A stretch of DNA of 64,000 nucleotides from Favolaschia claudopus (lineage: Eukaryota; Basidiomycota; Agaricomycetes; Agaricales; Mycenaceae): positions 1-64,000 of the forward strand of contig JAWWNJ010000038.1 of the NCBI GenBank assembly GCA_037176885.1, in the 5' to 3' direction. Every line of letters begins with the position of its first letter. The stretch's first letter is position 1. The translations under genes were made by a program, and so were the position numbers. This document shows positions 35,160-45,654 of the stretch, in pieces. The notes under the pieces were generated by a model. That model did not search any database. It saw only the letters and a list, made by a program, of their open reading frames with translations, and had not been told where the DNA came from.

Positions 35160-36842
35160 TTATTCTTCCATCTCCCGCTCCTCCTCTGCATTCCAATCTT
35201 CTTCGACGACAACTTCTGGCTCCAGAGAAGGCACAACAGGGCTTGGGTATGCATCTGGGTTCAGCTGGAACTGCTTCAGAGCCTCCTCGACTGCGCGCTG
35301 CTTGTCAGCTCTGAGTTTAAGCTGGCTGTTCGGCTTGATATTAGGAATCCCACGAAGACGCAAGATCTTGAGCTGCTCCTCGAGTTTCTTGATGGTTGTC
35401 TTCTGCGCATAGACCTGGGAAATCGAAGTGAAGATCGCAATCTTCAATAACTCAGCCAGTTCAATGGCTTGCTGCCTGCGCTTGGCAAGCTCCTTCTCCT
35501 CCTTCATACGTGCCAACCGGATACGGAACTCTGCGAGTTCCTGTTTTCTCTTTGCTTCCAACTTGCTCGCATCAAGAGCTCGGGCTGCACCCCGCAGATG
35601 AACATGATCCTCTTCCACCAGCACGGCATCCATGAATGCCTGTGTATCGTTCCGCTTGTACATCGCCATCGCGTTGTACTGATGAAGCGTCAAGCGCGGA
35701 TAAGCCCGCATCATGACTCTGTATGCACCAAGCGATCCCTCGTTGGCATCGTTTGTCGAAGGCATCCAAGCCAATTGAAGTTCGGTGGCTGATGCCTCAT
35801 CGATTAACCCTCCAGGCGCAAATTCGTCAGAGAAGCGGACCCAAGTGTTCAGAGCTCCACGGAAAAATGAAAGAGTAATCGCCTTGAGGTTTGGAAGCTT
35901 TGGCATTAACGCAACGACCGCGGAAATCGCTTTGGGGCCTTCCCACATCTTCCCGTCCAGGCTGGCAGTGACATGGGAAATGTCGGCGGTGAAAAGGAGA
36001 TCGGGGTTCTCCAGAATCGCTTGGATGTGGTCGCGCACCTCCCTGTGGAGGGGCCTGAGCTCGAGGAGGTTTGTTTCCTCTGTTCCCGGACCTCGAACGA
36101 AGCGCATGTACGGGTGGGTGATGCACATTTGGTATAATACCATCGCACAAAGCTCCTCGAGGGTGGGAATATCTTCTAATGCACGGCGCAGGTTGAGTTC
36201 GATGTTGGTGAGTGTGGAACTTGCTTTTGAAAACTGTATGCCTTTTAGGAATTCCAGATACAGCTCGCGATGTTTGATCAATTCTGCTGCGGCAAGTCCG
36301 TGGCTGCCGAAACGAGTTTGGTTTGTGGGCGGGAAACGAGCATGAGGTTGGCCGGTTTTTGAGGTAAAGAAGTCGACGTGACCGTCTCCCTGCCCAACTT
36401 TACCGTCCTTGTTGTGAAAAATTGCGCCAGCTATGGAACAAGTTTTGACGCCGCCGCGGGTCGACGCCTCGAAGGCCTGCTGCTCTAGCTCGGAAAGCTG
36501 ATCAGGAACCTTCATACCAGGCTCCAGTATTCGCTTCAAGACTCTGGCGTTCTGTTTATTAGCGAGAATGACCGGCGGGGTGAGTCCAAGCCGAGCATGC
36601 TCTTGCATCATCTCCGCATTTCCGCCCTTGAAAGCTATTTTGATCCTTATGTCGGAAAAATCAAAAAAGGGTTGTTGGGCCTGGGCAGGCCTTGTAAGGT
36701 CTAATAAGGCCGTTGGGGAAAAGGAGGGTTACAAGGTTTAAATACGTACCAAATACTACATATAGGGCCTTATAACACATAATGGACCTTATCGGACCCA
36801 ATGAGGCTTGTCAGGCCTTACAAGGCATGTTCGGCGGCATTA

Positions 36843-37379
36843 CAGCTGTTCCCGAAATCTATGAGACTTTTCAAAGAAAATTGCGCGAGCTCAACTTTTG
36901 ATCGGAGTGATAAGGCACACCATATATGGTAATATCTCCGACGGCCGGTGGCCCGGTACGTCCGACCGTGGCTGCGGCGGCGTGGCATTCATTGAGCTGT
37001 CAGCTCTTGTGTCAGCTCCACCACAGTACAATGATATAACGGACCTATGAGACACCAGTATCCCGGATGAGTCGGTCGAGAGCTGAGCGAGAGATTCCTG
37101 TGTCATGGGTAACCGCTACCCAATCCATGATCTCGTCAAGATATAGTTCAGGAGCCTCTGCAAGCAATGTGAATAGGTCGTGGGTTTGGTCTGCATTGAG
37201 GTTGCGTGGGCGTCCGCGCACAGTAGTCGAAGGTGCTCTGACTGTGCCATAATCTTCTTTATTTTCTCTCCAGCGGAAGGTCGGAGATATTACCATATAT
37301 GGTGTGCCTTATCACTCCGATCAAAAGTTGAGCTCGCGCAATTTTCTTTGAAAAGTCTCATAGATTTCGGGAACAGCTG
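36843..37379 (-). mobile_element. Tc1-type deletion derivative with 98-bp ends, keeping only a DNA-binding region
   Basis: The terminal inverted repeats start CAGCTGTTCCCGAAATC and run about 98 bp nearly without mismatch; TA is duplicated at 36841-36842 and 37380-37381. On the minus strand the interior (37296-37045) encodes VRGRPRNLNADQTHDLFTLL and GISRSALDRLIRDTGVS, the helix-turn-helix arrangement of fungal Tc1-type transposases. The catalytic domain is gone. The DNA-binding part alone could in principle bind the ends. Confidence 0.83.
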
Positions 37380-37497
37380 TAAGCAAAAGTATTACCACTT
37401 TACCTTCTTTGTAAGGTGTCTGCTTGCACCTTGTCTTGACTTTCTAATACTATCTATTTCTATTGTACTACAATACTGACTCTAACAATTAATTACT

Positions 37498-37582
37498 GGT
37501 GCTTGCGAGAATCGAACGCTCGCCCTCTGCAGTGCGAATAAAATAATGGCAATGTTCAATACTGCTATGCTAAGAGAGCTTT
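37498..37582 (-). other. tRNA-related sequence (pseudo-tRNA or SINE head)
   Basis: The minus strand has an A-box-like TTAGCATAGCAG, a good T-arm (GCGAG CGTTCGATT CTCGC) and a 3' AAGCACCA end. The 5' side does not pair with the acceptor 3' strand, so a functional tRNA is unlikely. It lies in element DNA. Confidence 0.35.
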
Positions 37583-37609
37583 CCAGATAGAGAAATCTTG
37601 TTCCATATA

Positions 37610-37980
37610 CAGTTGCGGCAAAATCAAATGTCCCTACCATAAAAGGAAATTCAAATCAATCTCGACCTTTTCCTACATTATTGGAGGTCTTTGGTCGAAC
37701 AGAGGATGCAAGACGATAGAGTAGTGTGGCAAGAAATATGGTACTACATCGCTTGAAGAAATCTTCGCCGTGTTTGCCTCAGATTGTATTCAGATGGCTG
37801 GAGCCATAACTCACTCGTTACTGGGCGAAATCAAAATTTAAAAGTTCTGGGTAGGTCCTAGATGTCTCCTCATTCTTTCTATCACCAGAAATCTGCATCA
37901 AAGTATGTGTGATAGGGCAAAAGGTCGATATTGATGTGAATTTCCTTTTATGGTAGGGACATTTGATTTTGCCGCAACTG
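37610..37980. mobile_element. MITE family alpha, copy 4
   Basis: Ends CAGTTGCGGCAAAATCAAAT with TA at 37608-37609 and 37981-37982; 371 bp. It is closest to copy 3 (17682), sharing the inner word CCATAAAAGGAAAT and much of the core. Confidence 0.9.
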
Positions 37981-39290
37981 TAAGTATGGCGTAGCTCTCG
38001 GATACCTGTACAATTTCCCCATAACACAACAACTCAAGATATTGCTTGTACATTGACTGGTGATTTACTACACATGAGTATATGCTCCCCTACATACTTT
38101 TTGAAATTCAAATCAGCCATCTTGGCATACAATCACAGCACAAATTATCAAAAACAATACAACTCTGAATTTTCCGCCGAAAAAGATGCAATAAAACCAC
38201 ACCTACCATGTCTCTAACAACCCCAACTCAGTTTTGTAACCTCCGGGAAGTTAGCCTGGGAAGACCTAACCAGACCTTATCACGCCTTATAAGGTCACCC
38301 CTCGAACCTTATTAGGCCTTATAAGGCCGTTAGGTGCTCCAAGGCCTTACCAGGCTTTTTCAATTTTTCCGACTAATATGCATGCAGCACCCGCCCCAGA
38401 AGAACAGCGTAATCGAGCGCTGCTCCTCCTCCGAAAGTGCGTGGACTCCTTCTCCCCCAACTCCTGCACCAGGTGATGAACCATGTCACGGTCGCGCGTC
38501 GTTTGCTCGGACGGAGACAGCTTGTTCCAAGCATCAATGCCGCCAGCCTCGACGATTTTCCTGGTGTTCCACGCTGCCAGATAAAGCACCATCTCGTCGA
38601 ACTCCATCTTCGCAAGTCCAGACTCCCCCAGCTCCTCGATAGCCGCCTCTTTCTTCTTCTCCTTCAACCCCCGTGCCGTCCCTTTCTCGACTGCAGCATG
38701 ATCCCCATTCCCACCATTCAGCACCCGCAAAAAATCCCGGTATGTGTATTTCTTTTGCAGGCGGGCGGCGAGAGGACTGGAATTAAAGACGTCCATACTG
38801 CCCTGGATGCGTGTCTCCCATCCAGCCACCGCCTGTTCGATGCCATGGTCAAGGGTCAAGTGCACTCCAAGACTTCGGACTCGGGGAAGTGAAGTCGGGT
38901 CGACTTCGAGTTGACCGTTACGGTAGGGGGACGCGCATTGCAACGTGGCTGGCTTCAAAATTCACTCCTCGATTCGATGTGCTGTCAGCGCTAACGGTGA
39001 GGCCTGAGTTTTTTATTCCAGGGTGAGCAAAGTATTTAATTCGGAAAAAATCAGACTTACCGACTGTCCTCGCACTCATCAAGCGGTCAATTTTGATACC
39101 AAAGGTGAGACCAACTTCCGAGATGATTCTGCCCACATTTTTCCGTGGGCACCCATTCCACACAATGATGCGAGCGAGTCGGCGTGCCTGAACAGTATAA
39201 ATCCCTTTCTTCGTCATTTGCGAGATATTGGGCTTCGCTTTAGCCCGCGCAACGGCGCGGGACATCACTGCAGCCGCCCGCGAAAGAGCG

Positions 39291-40240
39291 CAAGAGAAGA
39301 CTGATCCCGTTTGTGTCGGCTTGCATAGAGCGGCGCTCGGCGCTGATCCGATTCGGGGAGGCGAACAATTCCATCAATTGCCAGCATTATGTAAGTGACG
39401 TCAAGAGCTCCGAAGTGACGCAACCGAATGGAGCCTTAGTCTGTATTGTTGGTTGTTTGTTGGCGCTCATCAAGGACCTCGGTTTTTGATGCCCACGTGA
39501 TGCGTTCCCACGTCGCCAAATTGGGGAGATGACCGTCGTTTCGCAGTTCGAAGCCTTTCTGGAAAACCCCTTCGCCTCCCCCAGTCTGACATTACGGCAC
39601 GCTTTCCCACCACGTGTCAGGCTTACGTTCGTCAGACCGCGTCTTCGACGCGTTTTTCAAGTTCAAATGGCGTGTCGCATGGATTGAAGGCACTTAAAAA
39701 GCATATCATAATGCTGGAGCAACAACTTGGTCCACGCCTTCCCTCTGAAAGACATATCTGTCCAAAAAAGGAAATTTTCGTACTTTCATCGAATGTTTTG
39801 AGACTGAGTCATGCCACATGGAGCCCTGGGGCATTCCTTGAGGTCAGGATGATAGGGTGGGACTGTCATAATGAATTCCCATTTTGCTTCTCAAGAAAAC
39901 CTCGATAGACTGGCTTCAAACAATGTCTGTGGTAGTTTTAATGATGTGCTGCTCTGTAGTATTATTGAGAAGAACAAAAGGTGCCAACCACATCCTATTC
40001 AGGTCAGGAAGCAAGGCACTCGGGGGGGAAAAAGTACGGTGTCCCAAAAACAAAATAAAAATAAAAAGTTTCACTATGTGAAAAATTAGAACGTGCATGC
40101 GGGTTCGAACCCGTCGCCTCCGCAGGACCACCCATATGACCCGAACAGACTATGGTTGCGGCCAAAACTTCATGACCAGTCGCAATTTTGCTCAAAATCC
40201 TTCGGGATTCGAGATTTAGCAGGAACTAGGGTATGGTTTA
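39291..40240. other. no supportable gene; isolated B-box-like word
   Basis: GGGTTCGAACCC at 40103-40114 looks like a tRNA T-loop, but no acceptor or D-arm can be placed in either strand. No gene recognised. Confidence 0.35.
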
Positions 40241-40242
40241 TA

Positions 40243-40768
40243 TGGTGGGGGACGTGACTTCGTGACAAACTTTTATGGTGGACATTGTGACGCTAATAAC
40301 TCGTGTGACAGTCACCCGAATTTCTTGATATTGCATCAATGGCTTCCTTTTGAAGAGTAGAAGAGATTGTATGGAGCAGATTTATTCCCCATTGACTTTC
40401 GTGATTTTGACCACAAATTTGGCCATCCTAAAGTGGAAATTGATCCGAAATGGCTCTGCCGGGGGGAATTTGATGGCCTATCCATACCCAATACGCCCCC
40501 AAAGCGTAGTGATTTGAGTATTGGGTCCAAAACAAACTTATAAGAGCTACTGGAGATCTCAAAAGCTCTCCCAACTTTAACCTCAAGGGTACTTCCCCGC
40601 CTTGAGAACCTGTTTCTCCGGCAAAAATTTGGCCATTTCCCATCAAAAAGTTCCCATGGTCCAAAATTTCGGAAAACACCCACTCTTGGCTATTTCGAGT
40701 TGATCTGGCCAGGTTTCAGGTCAAAATTCCAAAAATTCCGGTCTGACATGAAGTCACGTCCCCCACCA
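40243..40768. mobile_element. MITE with TA flanks, TGGTGGGGGACGTGACTTC ends
   Basis: Inverted ends of about 22 bp (TGGTGGGGGACGTGACTTC and GAAGTCACGTCCCCCACCA), TA on both sides. 526 bp and non-coding. Confidence 0.7.
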
Positions 40769-41442
40769 TAGGTGAAATTTTTATTTCAGAGGAATCGGAG
40801 GCACTCCTAACTTAGGGTTACAAAACGCGAAATTTGAACAGCGAAAAGCCAAAATTGTATGTACTAAACTCACGAATTTGAGGCAGCTAATCAAGTCTTT
40901 CTCTGCATTCTGCCTCTGCAACCCCGAACCCCTTCTTCCGGACCCCACAGTGAAAGTGAAATCTCTTACGGCAATGACCAGGCGACATTGATGCTGCTGC
41001 ACAGCCACCGGTCCGAGTGATCCGCAATCAAAAGCGCGAAATTGCCGTGCAAAACATGGAAACCCAATTTTTCGAAGTTTTGCTCCAGTCCGTTTGTAGT
41101 TTACCTTCTTGCAATGCTATTTACACAATCCCAGGATGTCTCGATGAAAACTGACGTGACACTGACAGTATCAATTACCAAATTGGGACTGCGACTTGTC
41201 ACGAAGTTCGGTCCGCAACCATACATACCGATTGACGAGAGTGACCACAACAGGGTGGACCAACCGGTAGAATACATCCACACTGTCGTTCTCGCCTATT
41301 ACTACATTTGGTAAGTATTTCCCTATTTGGGAATGTCAGACTGGGGGAGGCGTGGGTCTCTCCCTTTCTGGCCATATAATTTAGGCTATTAGAGCTTATA
41401 CTGTCGGGTACCACCTGTTTCAAGCTTTAGCTGATCAAAAAC

Positions 41443-41933
41443 GTTCCTCCTAAGGGTTCCTTAGAATGAAATTTGAAGTTAATGCTAAGGGTTAACATGA
41501 AGCTGGATCCATTTTAACCCTTAATTAAGCCTTACCTTGAATTACGTCACCTTCTCGGCTACGTTCTGCAGGCTCGGCAGCTGGGTCGGCAACTGCCGAA
41601 TGCCCGCAGTATTGTCAAAGGGATTCTCAACGGCAGTGTCCGGCAAGTTCCGTCGACATGGGCACCCGGCATGCTGGGCTCAGCTCGGCCACCTGCATTG
41701 CCGTGGAGGGGGCCATTTGATACGCTGCTGCTTTGGTCCACAAACATCAAGCTCAGCCAAAACTCAGCGGGAGCAAGCCATAAGAAGCAAAACAAATGCA
41801 TCTAAAAAAGCCCGAAAAAAATTGCATTTTTCATTCTAAGGCCCTTAATATGGAGCCCTTAATAACCATATTAAGGCCTTTAAGGCCTTAGCCTTCGGAG
41901 GTGCCCTTAATAAGGCCTTAAGAAGGAACACTG
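41443..41933. mobile_element. hAT-type MITE, copy A
   Basis: The 8-bp target TCAAAAAC is duplicated (41435-41442, 41934-41941). The right end is GGAACACTG; the left end starts GTTCCTCC, having lost CAGT. The subterminal region is full of AAGGCCTTAA-type palindromes. 491 bp. Same family as 61985-62523. Confidence 0.87.
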
Positions 41934-42478
41934 TCAAAAACAACCCACAAATGAGTGACTTGTGTCGTTTCGCCAGAAAGTGGTTGAATGCTGTATTTTA
42001 GCATCTATTCTACGCAAAAATATCGTTTTTTCTCCTCATATATGCCTTTGAACCTCTTTGGAACACTTCTGTGCGCCCAATATCATCAGGGAGTGGCAAT
42101 TCAACCGAATTCGGAGCCGTGTGAACGCATCACGTGGGCATGAAAACCGAGGTCCTGGATGACAGCTGACAAAATCAGACTCTGTATAAAAAGATACTAG
42201 CAGTGAGCCCATGCTTCGCCATGGGATTCCGCTCTTCTGCCCTACAAATGTCAAAAACCAGGTGCCACTGCCGATCGTCGCCGACCTTCGGTCGACTCCT
42301 CGCGGCCCCGTGTGCGAGCTCACTCCATCTCAAATGGCTTGTAAGCCGTTTACAATGTTGAAATGCCTGGGGAAATTTGTTGCCATCCAAGCATCATCTC
42401 CCGTCGTTGTTCCTCAGAATAAACACCTCGCCGAACCTCATCCTCATACCGAAGCATCCTACTTTAAGCTAGAGACAA

Positions 42479-42580
42479 TAGCGGGTTTGTGCAAAGCGAC
42501 CCGGGTCGCTTTGCGACCGCTCAGATCTCCACAACGAGCAGCCTCAGGTGTGAGGTCCCAGCGACCTAGGAATGCCCCAA
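42479..42580 (+). repeat. dispersed repeat C, copy 2
   Basis: Matches 17497-17595 in inverse orientation. See that entry. Confidence 0.7.
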
Positions 42581-43030
42581 GTTGTGGCGGGCATGGTTGA
42601 GCATCGAGTGAATCGACATCGTGCAGAGAGACGGGTGGAGCATGCGGGCACGAACTCAACATCTCGACAAAATGACGCACCAGTGGGGCGGTTCCAAGGC
42701 GGTTCACGGCATTTTGTTAGCGGTCAGCCAATACGAATATCCCTTTCGTTTGTCTTGTCTTGTCCCACCCAGACACGAAGTCTTTGGTTCTTATATAGAT
42801 ATCGACTATCACTGACTATCATATATCTAGTACACCGCCAATTTGGCGGGAGCTCCCGGTGACATCCGGATTCCCATATTTGGATGAATGCGTGGGGATC
42901 TCCCAAGAAAGGTCGCTGGGAGATAAAAAGACACAATCCCCGGAGCTTTTCAAAATTGGATATCTCAGAAATGTCCCAGCCGCAGCTTTGCAAAATATAT
43001 TCAGTTCAGACTCTCAGAAAATTTCAGATA

Positions 43031-44018
43031 CAGTCGTAAACTGGGAAGCGCAACGTAACGTAGAAGAGCAACACGCATATTCCGTACCCGCGGACATTTT
43101 GGCGAGCTGGAATCTGCACTCTCCTACCATTTTTGAGGTCGCTAAATCCAATGGAACACTTTTTGGAGCCTAAAAATTACTTCCCTGGGCAGTGGGAGCG
43201 CAATTTGTCGAAAATGCCCAATTTTGGAAGGAAGTTTGTGATTTCCCCAAACCTTTGAACATCTCCGTGGAAAATTTGGTGTCTTAAAAGTCCCCACAAA
43301 CTATATTTTCCATTGGCAAAAAAATTGGACTGCATAGCTTCTTTGAAGGGCGAGAACCAGCTGGTTTGTTGCTGATTTTTGATTTTTTCAGCTGAATTGT
43401 GAATTTTGCCTTGCAATATAAACACCACCTGGTGTTTCTGTGCATGCTTGATTTGTGGTATGATACTTCTAGAGCCTAAATATACATGCTCTATGTTGTC
43501 GCGACCTGCGGGGAAGGATCCTAGCTTTGTTTACTATTGTTGCTCTTCTACGTTATTTGGCCCATTTGGGTGAAGCCAAACTTTGGCCCTTGAACTCACT
43601 CAAAACAGACTGTAACGACCCCGAATTTTTGACGAATCTGCTAAAAGGATGCGGGGCTATCATCCTAGCACAAAAAACTCAGAGTTTTGGTGCATTTTTC
43701 ATCGAATACTGTAGTATTACGTTCAATTCGTAGGGTCACAGGTCACAGACCCGAAATCCTACGAAAATTTTCGTAAGTCACGGCGTCACAAAGGGGTCCT
43801 ACGAAAGGTTTCCCCCTGTTACACGAAATTTGGTGCGATTTTGGGCCTAAAAAGGGGGTAAAAAACGAAATTTTTTCGTAAGTCACAGTGTCCCAAGGCC
43901 CCTCACGAAAGGGCAAATTCGTAAGGGGTGTCACACCCAAAACCGCCTTACGAATTGAACATAATACTACAGTAATCCGCGGGGAAAGCTAATCGTTGCG
44001 CTTCCCAGTTTACGACTG
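43031..44018. mobile_element. Tc1/mariner-type element iota, non-coding
   Basis: Ends CAGTCGTAAACTGGGAAGCG and inverse, about 27 bp, TA at 43029-43030 and 44019-44020. A second inverted pair (CGTAGAAGAGCAAC, 43055-43072 and 43540-43556) lies inside. MITE delta copy 1 is nested near the right end. Confidence 0.82.
43709..43972. mobile_element. MITE delta, copy 1 (nested in iota)
   Basis: Ends CTGTAGTATTACGTTCAATT and inverse, TA at 43707-43708 and 43973-43974. 264 bp. Very close to copy 2 at 46562, differing at few positions. Confidence 0.9.
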
Positions 44019-44020
44019 TA

Positions 44021-44960
44021 ATTTGTGGATTTCCAATGACAGAAAAACAGCTTGATTGAATGCAACCCATACTATCCTACTCACGTAAACGACCGCGTCC
44101 TACGACTGACTCTATACATGAATATGGGGAGGATAAGAGAACTTTGATCACCAAGAACAGCGTTGACAGCATGGTTTGAGGCAATTCGAGGCTTTGACGA
44201 ACGTATGTACCGAGGGAAACAAAGACCGAGAGGAGCGGGGCCCGAGCAGGTGAAGGGAGAAGGAAAGAAAGACGTTCGAGAGGTGCTGTGACGTGGCCCC
44301 AAGTTCCGTTTCATACGTCTCGCTTATACGGCGCATGGACCACCAGAACGCTCGAAAAGGCAAAAACAGAGAAACTGAGGAATAGCACTCGAGTATTCAG
44401 CTAGGTAACATAGTTGAGCAGTGCCCAACGTAGTCCCGTACTTATAAAAAAAGCAATTTATGGGAAACTGCCGAATGTCAGAGACGGGTCGCTGGCAAAA
44501 GCTCCCAAAACCATCAAGCGCCTACAAATATTTTCCGGGATGTCCACGGATATCCCACAGCTGACGTCCGGGTGTCATCAGTCCAAATTGGGGGTGATAG
44601 AGTCTGACTGCGGGAGACTACAACGACCTCTGAATTGAAGCTATTTAATTTTCGTAACACGTCACAAGGCCATTTTGGCCTGTTTTTCCATCAAAATTGA
44701 TCGGCAAAATGCGAAAATCACCCAAAAAGGGAATTTCATCAAAGTAGTTGAATCATCGGAAAGTTGAATCTAAACAATAACATGTCACACCCGGTGAATA
44801 ATAGTACAGTAAGCTTGTCCTATACTTTAAAACACACTTCCCGCCATTCAAAATGAGAAACAACAATTGGACTTCGAAGAAAACAACACAAGTCGATATC
44901 AGTGATGTCATCATCGTTGTCGGACTTTGAAAGACTTGTTTAAGTCGGAAATTTGAAAAT
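44021..44960. other. no supportable gene
   Basis: Short frames on both strands around 44080-44360; no motif. The KDZ fragment begins after this. Confidence 0.35.
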
Positions 44961-45654
44961 TACCTCATGAGAGATTTGTGTCATGAGGCTGTCAAGATTA
45001 TAAAGGATGTCGAGCACAAGATTCAGGGTTATAAGGAAAAATACAAATATGCTCGAATTGCAATGATTCAATTAGGGGCGCTCAATTCTTAGCTCGTCAG
45101 CTCGTCTCGTCCGTAAAATGTCGATTTTTTGATGAGGGGATCAAAATTTGATAGGAAGTGGAGAGAAATGCGGAGTGGGATCAGCAGCTCATCAGCTCAT
45201 CATGCAATTAAATAATTTCTGGGACGAGACGAGCCGACGAGCTAAGAATTGAGCGCCCCTATTGGGGTGCAACCCAAAAGACCCACTGTTTTCCTTTCCA
45301 GAGCTTGAAGACAAGGACCTCTACACAACGGATGTTAATGAGCCACATCAACTCAGGGATGGAAGTAAAGTTGAGGGATGGATTTGGAGAATCGGGAAAT
45401 ATGGGAATCCCTCTCCAGAAGAGCAAGCTCAAATGTCACTTGATGGTACGAACATTTTGACATGGGCAATTATATCTTTATTGATGAGCATATAGCGTCC
45501 AAAGTGCAATGGTTCCGAGCCCGAGCTGATATGGAGCGATGGCAAGAGGAAGTTGAGATACTGGCACAAGAATTCAGACGTTCTATCAAGGGATTCACCA
45601 AGATGCGCGATGTGTGGACCAGTCTTGCGCAGAAACACCCAGATAATCCAGGAA
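44961..45654 (+). pseudogene. C-terminal fragment of a KDZ-type transposase
   Basis: The minus-MITE reading gives MRDLCHEAVKIIKDVE, then EDKDLYTTDVNEPHQL, VEGWIWRIGKYG, and after a frame change near 45455, VQWFRARADMERWQEEVE and FTKMRDVWTSLAQKHP. These are the hallmarks of the C-terminal part of Kyakuja-Dileera-Zisupton transposases in basidiomycetes (W-x-W-R-hG then VQWFRA-x-A-x-M-x-R-W-x-EE). The N-terminal and catalytic parts are missing. A 187-bp MITE (45074-45260) interrupts it. At about 45655 it runs straight into a Tc1-type transposase. Confidence 0.75.
45074..45260. mobile_element. element theta, copy 2 (3-bp target ATT)
   Basis: Ends AGGGGCGCTCAATTCTTAGC and inverse; ATT at 45071-45073 and 45261-45263. 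Excising it with one ATT joins QL to GCNPKD in one frame of the KDZ fragment. 187 bp. Confidence 0.88.

Larger units (their letters stand above)
36651..38373. mobile_element. non-autonomous transposon inside the pseudogene
   Basis: Ends GTCGGAAAAATCAAAAAAG and, inverted at the right, GTCGGAAAAATTGAAAAAG. Removing it joins the codons for CCMH to KDQNS, so the borders are well set; the target duplication is short and unclear (TAT or similar). Many AAGGCCTTATAAGG-type palindromic words fill the terminal 150 bp on each side. It hosts the elements at 36843 and 37610 and a tRNA-like stretch at 37498. Confidence 0.82.
35160..39290 (-). pseudogene. large multicopy mushroom protein family, split by a transposon
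   Basis: Read on the minus strand, the pieces are: GIYTVQARRLARII (near 39190), a 57-nt intron at 39060-39004, VSADSTSNRGVNFEASH (near 38980), YTYRDFLRVLNGGNGDHAA (near 38730), the tail of the first half ending in WGGCCMH (near 38385), then after a 1.7-kb insertion KDQNS, FKGGNAEMM and a 483-codon open frame (36611-35160). That frame holds GDGHVDFF, RFGSHGLAAAEL, TADISHVTASLDGK, SDEFAPGGLID, STNDANEGSLGAYRV and a long charged helix. Single-base frame changes lie at about 38924-38930, 38440-38446 and 36630-36636. I recall this as a high-copy family of Agaricomycetes without a name. The conserved D, H and E motifs and its copy number suggest a transposase, but that is inference. Confidence 0.65.

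Noticed and set aside
40095..40170. possible tRNA gene around GGGTTCGAACCC
   Set aside because: The T-loop word is a perfect palindrome, and neither strand gives a matching acceptor stem and D-arm.
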